Part shown: piece after piece, positions 22,933-30,686 of the stretch
How the letters are laid out: each line of letters opens with the position of its first letter
Numbering within the stretch: the first letter of the stretch is position 1
Origin: a virus
Virus record (IMG/VR): IMGVR_UViG_3300037961_000553
Span: 1-35,168 of that record
Direction: 5' to 3' (one strand)
Length of the DNA: 35,168 nt
Notes under the pieces: model-generated
Told to the model about the DNA's origin: nothing
The model's input: the letters and a program-made list of their open reading frames with translations, nothing else
The model's database searches: none
Position numbers and translations under genes: made by a program

Positions 22933-24228
22933 ATGGCTACTATATCGATAGCAGATAATGATGCGAGAAAGCAATATACGCAAGCTGTAGCTGGTACTGA
23001 CACAGCTTCGGGTAGTGAAACTACGCTTACTATAGACTTTCCCTTTTTTAGTTTAGATGACATAAATGTTATTGTTACTAGTACATCGGGTGTGGATACT
23101 ACGCTTAGCCGAGGAACTGGCACAGGAACTTTTGCGGTTACAGGAGTTGCTGTTGATGATGGTTTCTCTGGCGGTGATGTTATTTTTGCTGATACTTATC
23201 CTAGTAATACTAAGTTCACTATATTTCGTGACATTACAGTAGAAAGAACAACAGATTTTCCTACTTCTGGGCCTTTCAATGTATCTGCTTTAAATACTGA
23301 GCTAGACAAGATTTTTGCTATTGAGCAAGAACTTGAAACAAAAGTTGGACGTACTATGAAGCTTGCTGATTCCGATACAGCAGCTTCTCTAACTTTACCT
23401 AACCTTGATACAAGAAAAGGCACTACTTTGGCTTTTAATGCTACAAGTGGATTGCCAGAAGCTGGGCCTAGTATAGCAAGTGTTGGTACTGTTAGCGCAA
23501 ACGTAGCAAACATTAATACAGTAGCTGGGATATCTGCCAATGTCACAACGGTGGCTGGAAATAATTCTAATGTTACTACTGTGGCTGGCATTTCAAGTAA
23601 TATCACCACTGTAGCTGGGATAGCCTCTAATGTAACAACAGTAGCAAATAACATAACAGCTATTGGTGCTGCTGCTGACAATGCAACTAAAGCACAGAAC
23701 TACGCTACAAAAGTAGATGGGCCGATACCTAGCACCTCTGACTTTTCTGCAAAAGCACAGGCTGTTGGTGGTACAGGAGTTACATCTGTAACAGGTTCTG
23801 CAAGAGAGTGGGCAATAGGTGGTGGGTCATCACCAAACGCTACAGCTGCTGTGGATAGTAGTGGTGAGTTTAGCGCAAAGGGCTATGCTGTAGGCTCACT
23901 TAACAGGGGTTCTGCTGGCGCACACTCAGCAAAAGATTGGGCTTCTTATGTAGATGGCAATAATACTGTTGATGGTACATTTTACTCTGCTAAATATTAT
24001 GCAGAATTAGCTGAATCTTATGTTGATACTTTCGATGATAGGTATCTTGGCGCTAAATCATCTGATCCTACTCTTGATAATGACAGTCAGGCATTAACAG
24101 ATGGAGCATTATATTTTGATACATCAAGCAATAAACTTAAGGTTTATGACCTTGGAAACACACAATGGATAGCCATCGAAGCAGGAACAACTGCTGGCTT
24201 TGCTATCGCAATGGCCATAGCTTTATAG
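22933..24228 (+). CDS. Tail fibre protein with T7 gp17-like N-terminus
   Basis: This is the main fibre attached to the tail nozzle. Residues 1-150 are the conserved T7-fibre anchoring domain (QYTQAVAGTDT, then TLTIDFPFFSLDDINVIV, then FTIFRDITVERTTDFPTSGP, then LNTELDKIFAIEQELETK). A shaft of five 10-residue repeats follows (about 190-239), then Ala/Ser/Gly blocks with AREWAIGG and SAKDWASYVDG, typical of these fibres. The C-terminus is short, with no obvious receptor domain. Other adhesins downstream probably supply host recognition. AAAGGA lies 12 bases upstream of the start, a little far. Confidence 0.92.
   Translation: MATISIADNDARKQYTQAVAGTDTASGSETTLTIDFPFFSLDDINVIVTSTSGVDTTLSRGTGTGTFAVTGVAVDDGFSGGDVIFADTYPSNTKFTIFRDITVERTTDFPTSGPFNVSALNTELDKIFAIEQELETKVGRTMKLADSDTAASLTLPNLDTRKGTTLAFNATSGLPEAGPSIASVGTVSANVANINTVAGISANVTTVAGNNSNVTTVAGISSNITTVAGIASNVTTVANNITAIGAAADNATKAQNYATKVDGPIPSTSDFSAKAQAVGGTGVTSVTGSAREWAIGGGSSPNATAAVDSSGEFSAKGYAVGSLNRGSAGAHSAKDWASYVDGNNTVDGTFYSAKYYAELAESYVDTFDDRYLGAKSSDPTLDNDSQALTDGALYFDTSSNKLKVYDLGNTQWIAIEAGTTAGFAIAMAIAL
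23500..23649 (+). repeat. Five 30-bp coding repeats in the tail-fibre shaft
   Basis: Five consecutive units of ten residues with consensus I-S-S-N-V-T-T-V-A-G read in frame at 23500, 23530, 23560, 23590 and 23620. The codons vary more than the residues, so the repeat is old and selected at protein level. Such units usually form a trimeric beta or coiled shaft. Confidence 0.85.
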
Positions 24229-24237
24229 GAGATTGAG

Positions 24238-24903
24238 ATGGCACAAAACTTCCGTAGATACAAACTAACAGGTGTTGGGTCTACCGCACAGGATATACCT
24301 GATGGTTCTGACTTTGACAGTTTTGACACGATTGTTGGCATACACATGGCAAATACAAATGCCAATGCAATAACGGTGGATGCATTTATAACAACTGGAG
24401 CAACTGACAGAGGTGCTGGTGATTATTTCACTTATGCTGTTACAGTAAGCGGTGGTGCTTTCCTTTTGGATGGCGTTACTAAGCCAGCCCTAACATTGTA
24501 TAGAGGTTTTACATATACATTTGACCAGTCTGATGGCACAAACTCAGGGCATCAGATTGCGTTTAAGCAAGGGGCTGCTGGTTCTGCTTATACAACAGGT
24601 GTAACAACTACAGGCACACTAGGTCAGGCTGGGGCAAAGACAACTATAGCTATCACAGATACAACACCAGATGCACTGTATTATTATTGTACTACGCATG
24701 GCAATAGCATGGGCAATGACATTACAATCGACAGCGCACACTATCTTATTAAAGATGCGCCTATTGCTGCTGGCGGTGCGTTACAGTTGCTTGATGGCGG
24801 TGCAAAGTTTGTTGTGCAATCTGGTGACAGGTTGTTTGTTCGCTCATCAACAGCAAGTTCTCTTGATGTTTGGGTTTCTGCTGTGGATGCAATTAGCACA
24901 TAG
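24238..24903 (+). CDS. Tail-region protein with an inserted cupredoxin-like domain (221 aa)
   Basis: The ends (MAQNFRRYKLTGVGSTAQDI and, near 178-198, AAGGALQLLDGGAKFVVQSGD) belong to a short phage protein, usually about 130 aa, found near tail fibres. Between about residues 61 and 166 sits an extra domain (LYRGFTYTFDQSDGTNSGHQ, then YYYCTTHGNSMGN) resembling cupredoxins. All four type-1 copper ligand types are present in order: His105, Cys151, His154 and Met158. This loop is C-x2-H-x3-M (amicyanin has C-x2-H-x2-M, plastocyanin C-x2-H-x4-M). Such domains occur in other marine phage and bacterial proteins, from memory. The ribosome site is AGGAG. Copper binding is not shown; the domain may be purely structural. 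Confidence 0.8.
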   Translation: MAQNFRRYKLTGVGSTAQDIPDGSDFDSFDTIVGIHMANTNANAITVDAFITTGATDRGAGDYFTYAVTVSGGAFLLDGVTKPALTLYRGFTYTFDQSDGTNSGHQIAFKQGAAGSAYTTGVTTTGTLGQAGAKTTIAITDTTPDALYYYCTTHGNSMGNDITIDSAHYLIKDAPIAAGGALQLLDGGAKFVVQSGDRLFVRSSTASSLDVWVSAVDAIST

Positions 24904-24910
24904 GTGACAC

Positions 24911-25708
24911 ATGGGTTATGTAGGTAATCAAACAACAAACAGTTACAGCAGTATGGATAAGCAGACCATCACTGGTAACGGTGGTGCAAGCTATACACTG
25001 ACACATTCTGTAGCCAATGCCCAAGAGATTGAGGTGTTTGTAAACAATGTGCGTCAAGAGCCAGGGGTTGCCTACACAGTGTCAGGCACTGCATTGACTA
25101 TGACAGGCAATGTTGCAAGCACTGATGACTTCTATGTAATCTATCAGGGCAAAGCATTGCAGACGACTGTGCCGCCTGATGATTCTGTTACAACAGCAAG
25201 GCTTGCTGATGATGCTGTGACAAGAGCAAAAATGGCAGATGATTTGTCTGGCACAAACTTAGCCATAGACACTACATCATCGACATTTAAAATGACTGAT
25301 TTATCTAGCAATGCTTTTTATAGAACTGGTACTTGGACAGTAACAGATGTTTCTGGAGACGGGTTATCACTTACTCAATCGGAAACAGCTCGATATGTTA
25401 GAATAGGCGATTTAGTTTATGTTAACTTTTATGTAACCTTTCCAACTTCTGGAGGTACTGGTATAACTACTAAACTAGGAGGTTTGCCATTTCCAGCTGC
25501 AACAGGTTATGGGTATCATTATTTAGCTGGCAGAATACAAGACTACACTGCGGCTGATGTTCGTGTTCAAATACAACATGGTGAATCTTGGGGCGTTCCA
25601 CAACAAAATAACACTGGTATGCTAAACTCTCAATTAGCGGTAAATCTGAGTGGTGTAGGCAGATATGTAATTATGAGCGGTTGTTATATAGCTCAATCAG
25701 GTACATAG
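24911..25708 (+). CDS. Tail fibre / adhesin with modular N-terminus (265 aa)
   Basis: Residues about 15-110 form a module common in marine phage fibres: QTITGNGGASYTLTHSVANA, then IEVFVNNVRQEPGVAYTV, then DSVTTARLADDAVTRAKMAD. This is thought to be an attachment or trimerisation segment. The rest, up to residue 265, is all-beta-looking and Gly/Thr-rich (YVRIGDLVYVNFYVTF), consistent with a receptor-binding tip. It follows the cupredoxin-containing gene by seven bases with an AGGTG site. The 271-aa protein at 27003 uses a related N-terminal plan. Confidence 0.8.
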   Translation: MGYVGNQTTNSYSSMDKQTITGNGGASYTLTHSVANAQEIEVFVNNVRQEPGVAYTVSGTALTMTGNVASTDDFYVIYQGKALQTTVPPDDSVTTARLADDAVTRAKMADDLSGTNLAIDTTSSTFKMTDLSSNAFYRTGTWTVTDVSGDGLSLTQSETARYVRIGDLVYVNFYVTFPTSGGTGITTKLGGLPFPAATGYGYHYLAGRIQDYTAADVRVQIQHGESWGVPQQNNTGMLNSQLAVNLSGVGRYVIMSGCYIAQSGT

Positions 25709-25722
25709 GGTAGGAGCAAGCA

Positions 25723-26829
25723 ATGGCATTATCAACGATACGCTCATCAGGTTTCAGGAATCTGATTATTAATGGTGCTATGCAAGTTTCCCAGAGAGGT
25801 ACTAGCTTTAGCTATGCACATGATGGCACAGCAGCAGCATATAATTTAGATAGATTCAAGTTTACTATGAGAACCTATGCAGATGAATATGATTGCACTG
25901 TTGCTCAAGTGACCGATGCACCTGATGGTTTTTCAAATTCTTTAAAACTGACAACAGGTACTGCTGAAAGTGCTGTTGGTTCAGATGAATATTATGTTCT
26001 TTTTCAAGGAATTGAAGCGCAAAACCTACAGCATTTACAACACGGCACATCAAATGCAAAAAGCATAACTGTATCTTTTTATGTTAAATCTTCAATAACA
26101 GGCACTTTTGGTTTTAGCATATATAAACCAGATAACACCGCACAAGTTATAGCAAAAACTTATACGATAAATAGTGCAAACACTTGGGAAAAAAAGACTA
26201 TCACAATAGAAGGCGATACAGGTCAATCTATTGATAATGATAATAACGGAGGAATGTATGTCTACTGGCTTATAGGGGCTGGTACAGACTTTAACAGTGG
26301 TGCTTCTACAACAACTTGGGCGAATTATGGAAGTGGCACAACATGGTTTCAAGCTAGTGCTACAAATAATGTTGTTACGACAGCAGGGGCAACATTCCAA
26401 TTAACAGGCGTACAGGTTGAAGTAGGTGACGCAACAGACTTTGAGCATAGATCATTTGATGATGAACTAGACAGGTGTAAAAGATATTACCAGAAATCTT
26501 TTGCTTATGAGACTGCACCAGCAAATGACATTCGTGGAAGCAGAGAAGCAGAAATGCCACCTAGCGATAGCGTAAGTTATGCAGGAGCAGTAGTGTTTTT
26601 AGAAAAAACAATGAGAGCTGTCCCTACCTGTGCTGCATACAACCCTCAAGCAGCCCCTGCTAATTCTGGGGCTTATGTTAATGATTTAGTAAATGGCACA
26701 GTAACAACCGAATATTCAGTGTCGTCTATTTATGCAGTATCTTCTAAAATTAGGTTTTATCTTAGTGTTGCCCCAACATTAGGTGGCAACCCATACGGAT
26801 GTAACTGGACAGCACAAGCGGAGTTGTAA
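25723..26829 (+). CDS. Tail fibre / carbohydrate-binding-like protein (368 aa)
   Basis: The opening FRNLIINGAMQVSQRGTSFS, then YNLDRFKF, is a hallmark of a phage and bacterial fibre family (N-x-x-I-N-G-x-M-x-x-x-Q-R-G-T...LDRW). A beta-sandwich of about 200 residues with SITVSFYVKSSITGTFGFSI resembles carbohydrate-binding modules. The stretch FQLTGVQVEVGDATDFEHRS closes the sandwich and CKRYYQKSF follows. It probably binds host surface glycans. The ribosome site is TAGGAG. The last part may vary between strains. Confidence 0.82.
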   Translation: MALSTIRSSGFRNLIINGAMQVSQRGTSFSYAHDGTAAAYNLDRFKFTMRTYADEYDCTVAQVTDAPDGFSNSLKLTTGTAESAVGSDEYYVLFQGIEAQNLQHLQHGTSNAKSITVSFYVKSSITGTFGFSIYKPDNTAQVIAKTYTINSANTWEKKTITIEGDTGQSIDNDNNGGMYVYWLIGAGTDFNSGASTTTWANYGSGTTWFQASATNNVVTTAGATFQLTGVQVEVGDATDFEHRSFDDELDRCKRYYQKSFAYETAPANDIRGSREAEMPPSDSVSYAGAVVFLEKTMRAVPTCAAYNPQAAPANSGAYVNDLVNGTVTTEYSVSSIYAVSSKIRFYLSVAPTLGGNPYGCNWTAQAEL

Positions 26830-27003
26830 ATGGATATTGAATCAGCCCAATATGGTGCAAATCAAGGGGTCAATGTTTGTGTTATTGTTACAAATAGAAA
26901 TGGCGAAAAGCTCTTTGTTCCTTTAGACCCAGACAATACAGACTACGCTGCCATTCTTGAATGGGCAAAAGAAGACGGCAACACAATACAGGATGCAGAC
27001 TAA
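26830..27003 (+). CDS. Small tail-region protein (57 aa)
   Basis: The ORF runs from ATG 26830, directly after the preceding TAA, to TAA 27001-27003, overlapping the next ATG. The pattern LFVPLDPDNTDYAAILEWAK, then EDGNTIQDAD, is that of a short protein seen beside fibre genes in many phages (VP-D--N-DY--YL-W--EGN). It may be an assembly factor or a small fibre component, and its function is not established. Confidence 0.8.
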   Translation: MDIESAQYGANQGVNVCVIVTNRNGEKLFVPLDPDNTDYAAILEWAKEDGNTIQDAD

Positions 27004-27818
27004 TGCCTTACATTGGAACACAGCCCCTGACAGGCCAGTTTAAAAAACTAGACGCAATCTCTGTAGTTAATGGTCAGCCAAATTACACGCTGAACTACAA
27101 CGGTACAGCCTACAAGCCAGCCACAGCTAATGCTTTGTTGGTCAGCGTCAACGGTGTGATACAGGCGGCTGGTGATGCCTACACGATTAGCGGATCAACA
27201 ATCACATTCACTGAGAACTTGGTTACTGGTGATGTGATAGACTTTATTATTGCGCTGGGTGATACAGGCTCTGCTGTGACGCCTGTGGATGGCAGTGTGA
27301 CCACAGCTAAGATTGCTGACGATGCTGTTACATCAGCAAAACTGGCAAGCGGTGCAGCTCAAGCTCCTGTTTCTGTTGCTGTGTTAAGTCATGTTACTGC
27401 TTACGATACTGGTGGGGGTGACTTGACATCAGGTGCTTACAGAACTCGCCCTTTAAATACTGAGGTTGACCCAGATAGCATTGTAACTTTGTCCAGCAAT
27501 CAATTTACATTAGTTGCTGGCACTTACACTATTGATTGGACTTGTGATGCTTACAAAGTAGACCATCACTGGTCACAAATTTATGATATTACTAATAGTG
27601 CAACTTTGATATTAGGAAGCGCATCATACGCTGGTTCTAGTGAGAACATAGGTGATGTAAGTTACGGTCATCATATTTTTACGATTACATCAACAACAAC
27701 TTATGAACTACAGCAGCAATCAACAACTACAAAAAATACCAACGGCATGGGTAATAGAACAAACGTATCAGGGAATAATTCGATTCACGCCTATTTAAAA
27801 ATAACAAAGTTAGCGTAG
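27003..27818 (+). CDS. Tail fibre / adhesin (271 aa)
   Basis: The N-terminus (MPYIGTQPLTGQFKKLDAIS) and next block (LLVSVNGVIQAAGDAYTISG), then GSVTTAKIADDAVTSAKLAS, form a widespread fibre adaptor module. The C-terminal 140 residues are a beta domain with THxW-like pieces (YKVDHHWSQIYDITNSATLI) that suggest a receptor-binding tip of the C1q/TNF-like or trimeric type. That assignment is uncertain. The frame opens upstream to 26961, but the ATG at 27003 in TAATG gives the family N-terminus. No separate ribosome site is obvious, so coupling is likely. Confidence 0.82.
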   Translation: MPYIGTQPLTGQFKKLDAISVVNGQPNYTLNYNGTAYKPATANALLVSVNGVIQAAGDAYTISGSTITFTENLVTGDVIDFIIALGDTGSAVTPVDGSVTTAKIADDAVTSAKLASGAAQAPVSVAVLSHVTAYDTGGGDLTSGAYRTRPLNTEVDPDSIVTLSSNQFTLVAGTYTIDWTCDAYKVDHHWSQIYDITNSATLILGSASYAGSSENIGDVSYGHHIFTITSTTTYELQQQSTTTKNTNGMGNRTNVSGNNSIHAYLKITKLA

Positions 27819-27827
27819 GAGACTGAC

Positions 27828-28349
27828 ATGGCACTGACACGATTAAACAATCAGGCTCTTACCAACATCACATCGGCTGGATTACCTAGCGGCACTGTTA
27901 TAGCTACACAACAAGCCAAAAAAACAGACCATCAAGAGTTTACTTCTACCTCTTTTGCGGATGTAACAGGACTTTCTGTTACAATGACACCTGCTTCTAC
28001 AAACAGTAAATTTTTAGTTACGGCATCTGTATTTGTAGGAACTAGATTTTGGAGCAATGGAGGGCTGTACTTTGGAGTATATGCCAACGCTACTCTAATT
28101 GGAGGAAGTGGGTCTGCTATTTGGGGTGTTGATTATGGCCCAGATGCAGGTAATTCACAGTATGAAACAAGACAGTACAATGCTTCGAGACTATATTCAC
28201 CTAGCACAACCTCTTCAATACTATTTAAAGTCCAGTTAGCAACTGGTGGTGCTTCATATGCTAGTTATATAAATAGAAGTTATAACAATAGTAGCGGTCA
28301 GGGTTCTGATGGTGAGAGTTATTTAACTGTCTTGGAAATAGCTGGGTAG
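27828..28349 (+). CDS. Short tail fibre / receptor-binding protein (173 aa)
   Basis: The protein is a single beta domain: ADVTGLSVTMTPASTNSKFL, then a Gly/Ser/Tyr-rich core, then ESYLTVLEIAG at the end. This C-terminal pattern is common to trimeric fibre tips in marine phages and some bacterial proteins. The very short N-terminus (TRLNNQALTNIT) would bind another fibre part. The ribosome site is AGGAGA. It is the last of the adhesin run before the membrane/lysis genes. Confidence 0.8.
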   Translation: MALTRLNNQALTNITSAGLPSGTVIATQQAKKTDHQEFTSTSFADVTGLSVTMTPASTNSKFLVTASVFVGTRFWSNGGLYFGVYANATLIGGSGSAIWGVDYGPDAGNSQYETRQYNASRLYSPSTTSSILFKVQLATGGASYASYINRSYNNSSGQGSDGESYLTVLEIAG

Positions 28350-28354
28350 CTAAT

Positions 28355-28801
28355 ATGTTAGCAGAGTTAGCGGCTGCTAATGCTGCCTTCGCAATAATAA
28401 AGAAAACCATCCAGAACACAGGTGACTTAACTAGATGCGGTAAAGCAATATCTGATTTGATTATTGCGAAAGAAGAACTTAAACGCAAAGGCAACAAGAA
28501 AAGAAAAGGCAGTATTCGCAAGGGTGACTTAGAAGAATTCATTGCCCTTGAGAAACTAAGGCAGCAAGAGAATGACTTGCGTAGCTGGATGCAGCTTTAC
28601 GGTCGTGCTGGTCTTTACAAAGATTGGCAAGAGTTTCAAGCAAAAGCTCGTAAAGAACGTAGAGTGCAAGAAGAACTTGCTAGGCGTAGACGACAAGAAA
28701 TTATGGATATGCTTGGTATTGGCTTTGTTGTTTTACTAATAGCCAGCATGGTATCTGGTTTAGTGGCTTGGGTGGTATGGTTAAAAGGGGGTTTTAAATG
28801 A
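28355..28801 (+). CDS. Membrane-anchored conserved phage protein (148 aa)
   Basis: The opening LAAANAAFAIIKKTIQNTGD and the middle FIALEKLRQQENDLRSWMQL, then GRAGLYKDWQEFQAKARK, belong to a protein I recall from many marine phages, just after the fibre genes. A basic helix (KERRVQEELARRRRQE) precedes one strong C-terminal TM segment (about residues 119-142). The family's function is not known to me. Placement with three more membrane proteins suggests a lysis or envelope role. Confidence 0.78.
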   Translation: MLAELAAANAAFAIIKKTIQNTGDLTRCGKAISDLIIAKEELKRKGNKKRKGSIRKGDLEEFIALEKLRQQENDLRSWMQLYGRAGLYKDWQEFQAKARKERRVQEELARRRRQEIMDMLGIGFVVLLIASMVSGLVAWVVWLKGGFK

Positions 28802-29004
28802 GTGCAGAAGACGTAGCAAGAAAGCTATTAGAACTAAAGATACTGCCACGTTTTATGATGCTGTGTATGACAGGTGTATATATACGTTGTATTGAGTGGG
28901 CATTGTCACAGCCAGATTTGACAACTCAGCAAGCTAGTTTAATCTCTGTAGTTACAGGAGCTATGACAGGCAGTCTAGCAGTTTGGTTAAACTCAGAGAA
29001 GTAA
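28798..29004 (+). CDS. Small membrane protein, possible holin (68 aa)
   Basis: It starts in an ATGA overlap with the previous gene. There are two hydrophobic segments, at about residues 15-33 (including FMMLCMTGVYIRCIEWAL) and 44-64 (LISVVTGAMTGSLAVWL), both short, with charged ends. This is the usual plan of a class II holin. It could also be a minor membrane accessory for the holin-like protein at 29596. Confidence 0.7.
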   Translation: MSAEDVARKLLELKILPRFMMLCMTGVYIRCIEWALSQPDLTTQQASLISVVTGAMTGSLAVWLNSEK

Positions 29005-29400
29005 ATGCCAGCAAAGCTGAATGAGAATACTGAAGTAGCGTTACCACTACGCAATATCATATCTATGGTTGCAGCTGCTAGTTTGGCTACTTGGGCTTAT
29101 TTTGGTTTGATAGAAAGGTTAAACACATTAGAGACTAACCAGACTATGATGCGTTCTGATTTAGAGCAAAACACAGAGTTTCGTATCAAATGGCCTAGAG
29201 GCGAAATGGGAAGTTTGCCAGCAGACAGTGAACAGTTCATGTTGATAGAACATTTGGCAGTTGAGTTAGAAAAATTACAGAATGAAATAGAAGGTGGCAT
29301 GGCCCCTTATGATCAACAACAAAAACTAACACTAGAATTTTATGAGAAGCGTATTAGTAATCTTGAAGAAAATTTAGAAAAGATGCGGAACGGTGGTTGA
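29005..29400 (+). CDS. Membrane-anchored coiled-coil protein (131 aa)
   Basis: LPLRNIISMVAAASLATWAY (about residues 14-33) is one TM segment. After it come LNTLETNQTMMRSDLEQNTE and FRIKWPRGEMGSLPADSEQF, a motif I have seen in several marine phage proteins in this position. The end is a long charged coiled coil. One N-terminal anchor with a periplasmic coil resembles an inner-membrane spanin, but no separate outer lipoprotein is evident, so that is only a possibility. Confidence 0.75.
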   Translation: MPAKLNENTEVALPLRNIISMVAAASLATWAYFGLIERLNTLETNQTMMRSDLEQNTEFRIKWPRGEMGSLPADSEQFMLIEHLAVELEKLQNEIEGGMAPYDQQQKLTLEFYEKRISNLEENLEKMRNGG

Positions 29401-29599
29401 GCTTACTTTTGTCTTATTATTGGTTATGAATGGTGAGAAGATGGAGTACACACCGTACAGGTCTTTAGCTGAGTGCTTGTCAGTAAGACGTAAGATTAAA
29501 CGTAATGTAGGTCATACCAATAACTTTGACCAGAAATGGTCATGCAAAGAGCATAAAGTTATGGTTCTTAACGGTGAAATCTTGGAGTTTATTGAATGA
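29393..29599 (+). CDS. Small protein with hydrophobic start, GTG initiation (68 aa)
   Basis: It begins with GTG at 29393 inside the previous gene. The first residues (VELTFVLLLVMNG) form a short hydrophobic stretch like a weak signal peptide or anchor, then a polar domain with Cys29 and Cys51. Short phage proteins that start TFVLLLVM-NGE are familiar in this place, but the role is not known to me. The TGA overlaps the next start (ATGA). Confidence 0.68.
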   Translation: MVELTFVLLLVMNGEKMEYTPYRSLAECLSVRRKIKRNVGHTNNFDQKWSCKEHKVMVLNGEILEFIE

Positions 29600-29940
29600 T
29601 ACAACTATTAGGAATAGCTGGTAGTCTTGCTAAAACATTTTTAGAAGGCAAGGTAGAAAAAGAAAAAGCCAAAGCTGAGGTAATGAAGACTGCGGCACAG
29701 CATGATAGTAAGTGGGAACTAATCATGGCTGAGTCTACAAAGGGAAGTTGGAAAGACGAGGCAGTTACGATTGTTGTGCTAGTTCCTGTAATAATGTGTT
29801 TTATTCCTGGCACTGAAGAACTTGTAAAGTCTGGCTTTGACAGGCTCAATGAGCTGCCTGATTGGTATCAGTATCTACTTTACCTTGTTTGCAGTGCTGC
29901 GCTTGGCATTAAAGGTTTGGATAGACTTCTTCGCAAGTGA
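29596..29940 (+). CDS. Holin-like protein, 3TM GTA-type family (114 aa)
   Basis: The predicted holin would open the inner membrane for lysis. The amphipathic start (LLGIAGSLAKTFLEGKVEKE) and long helix lead to GSWKDEAVTIVVLVPVIMCF, a TM segment, then a loop with LPDWYQYLLYLVCSAALG, another TM, and a basic end. This order matches the GTA-type/3TM holin family (W-KDE...P-x-x...DWY). It ends the rightward late block. No separate endolysin gene is evident nearby; the only wall-lytic domains are in the gp16-like protein and possibly the 139-aa protein after terL. Confidence 0.82.
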   Translation: MIQLLGIAGSLAKTFLEGKVEKEKAKAEVMKTAAQHDSKWELIMAESTKGSWKDEAVTIVVLVPVIMCFIPGTEELVKSGFDRLNELPDWYQYLLYLVCSAALGIKGLDRLLRK

Positions 29941-30084
29941 CCTCATCATTAGCGTAGAACGTGTTTGTTTAGTTGCTACGGCTGCTGCTCTGTTAAATAG
30001 TTTCTCACGTTTATCAGCCAGATATTCAGCAAATTCATCTGGGGTCATTGACAAAACAGGATCATTGTCATTAATCTGAGTCAT
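29875..30084 (-). CDS. Small basic hypothetical protein (69 aa)
   Basis: Function unknown. It has a short acidic start (INDNDPVLSMTPDEFAEYLA) and then a basic helical C-terminus. The ATG at 30084 has GAGGG six bases upstream, and the longer frame (to 30135) lacks such a site. It overlaps the holin end by 66 bases tail to tail and the upstream gene by 14. It is the last gene of the second minus cluster. Coding in the overlap is less certain than elsewhere. Confidence 0.6.
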   Translation of the reverse strand: MTQINDNDPVLSMTPDEFAEYLADKREKLFNRAAAVATKQTRSTLMMRSLAKKSIQTFNAKRSTANKVK

Positions 30085-30460
30085 GGCTGCCCTCATCGGC
30101 GGTTGTATGGGAAGAGGAGAAGGGGTGTGCTTCAAACACTTCTTCTCCGCCCCCTGTTAAAATATCTTCTATAATAAAAATAAGCATCTGCATTACAGAG
30201 GACTTGTTCTCTTTATCCCCATATCCCCAAATAAGGAAGTTAGTGTGTCCCCTGTCGTCATTTACAATGGTAACAGATACCTTTACTGCATCTTCAGTTA
30301 CCTGTCTTATGTTGATAAACATCTGACGGTATGAAGTGAATATACCAGCTCCTGTTACCCAGAGGCAGTTGTCTTCAGCTATGCATTGTGGTGAGAATAT
30401 CTGTGCCTTTTTTGCAAGAAGACTTTGCAGACCTCTATCGTGTAGGCATTCATTTGTCAT
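30071..30460 (-). CDS. Hypothetical protein (129 aa)
   Basis: I do not recognise a family. It starts with MTNECLHDRGLQSLLAKK and continues as an alpha/beta-looking domain (VKVSVTIVNDDRGHTNFLIW) to an acidic, Ser/His-rich tail. Start choice is uncertain: ATG 30508 gives 145 aa but a 59-base overlap with the upstream gene. ATG 30460 gives an 11-base overlap. Neither has a clear ribosome site, so coupling is likely. It lies downstream of the recombination genes in the same transcript. Confidence 0.65.
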   Translation of the reverse strand: MTNECLHDRGLQSLLAKKAQIFSPQCIAEDNCLWVTGAGIFTSYRQMFINIRQVTEDAVKVSVTIVNDDRGHTNFLIWGYGDKENKSSVMQMLIFIIEDILTGGGEEVFEAHPFSSSHTTADEGSHDSD

Positions 30461-30686
30461 CTCGGTAACGGACTTTCTGGATTTCTCGTCCCTCTGAGTA
30501 GTTTTCATAAGGCTTCTTTAGATTCTGCCAACCGACACCGTAGTAGCATCGGTCGCAAAAGTTATCCCCTGCGGCTGTTACAGTAAAACTATCTAGCTGA
30601 CAGTTAAACATTTTGCCGCACTCACGGCAACGTGCAAATATATGCTTACGCTGCTTTGAGTTTGTTCTTCGCCTTTTTGAACTCAT
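30450..30686 (-). CDS. Small zinc-ribbon protein (78 aa)
   Basis: A very basic N-terminus (SSKRRRTNSKQRKH) precedes two CxxC half sites: CRECGKMF (residues 20-27) and CDRCYYG (44-50). The spacing suits a zinc ribbon. This type may bind DNA or RNA or act as a small regulator. It overlaps the end of the annealing-protein gene by 41 bases in another frame. The ribosome site (CAGG) is weak, so the start could be internal, but no better one exists before the first Cys pair. Confidence 0.68.
   Translation of the reverse strand: MSSKRRRTNSKQRKHIFARCRECGKMFNCQLDSFTVTAAGDNFCDRCYYGVGWQNLKKPYENYSEGREIQKVRYRDDK

Noticed and set aside
23500-23649. The 30-bp repeats as a possible CRISPR array or iterons.
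   Set aside because: They are in frame within the fibre gene, vary at third codon positions and have no spacers. They are protein shaft repeats.
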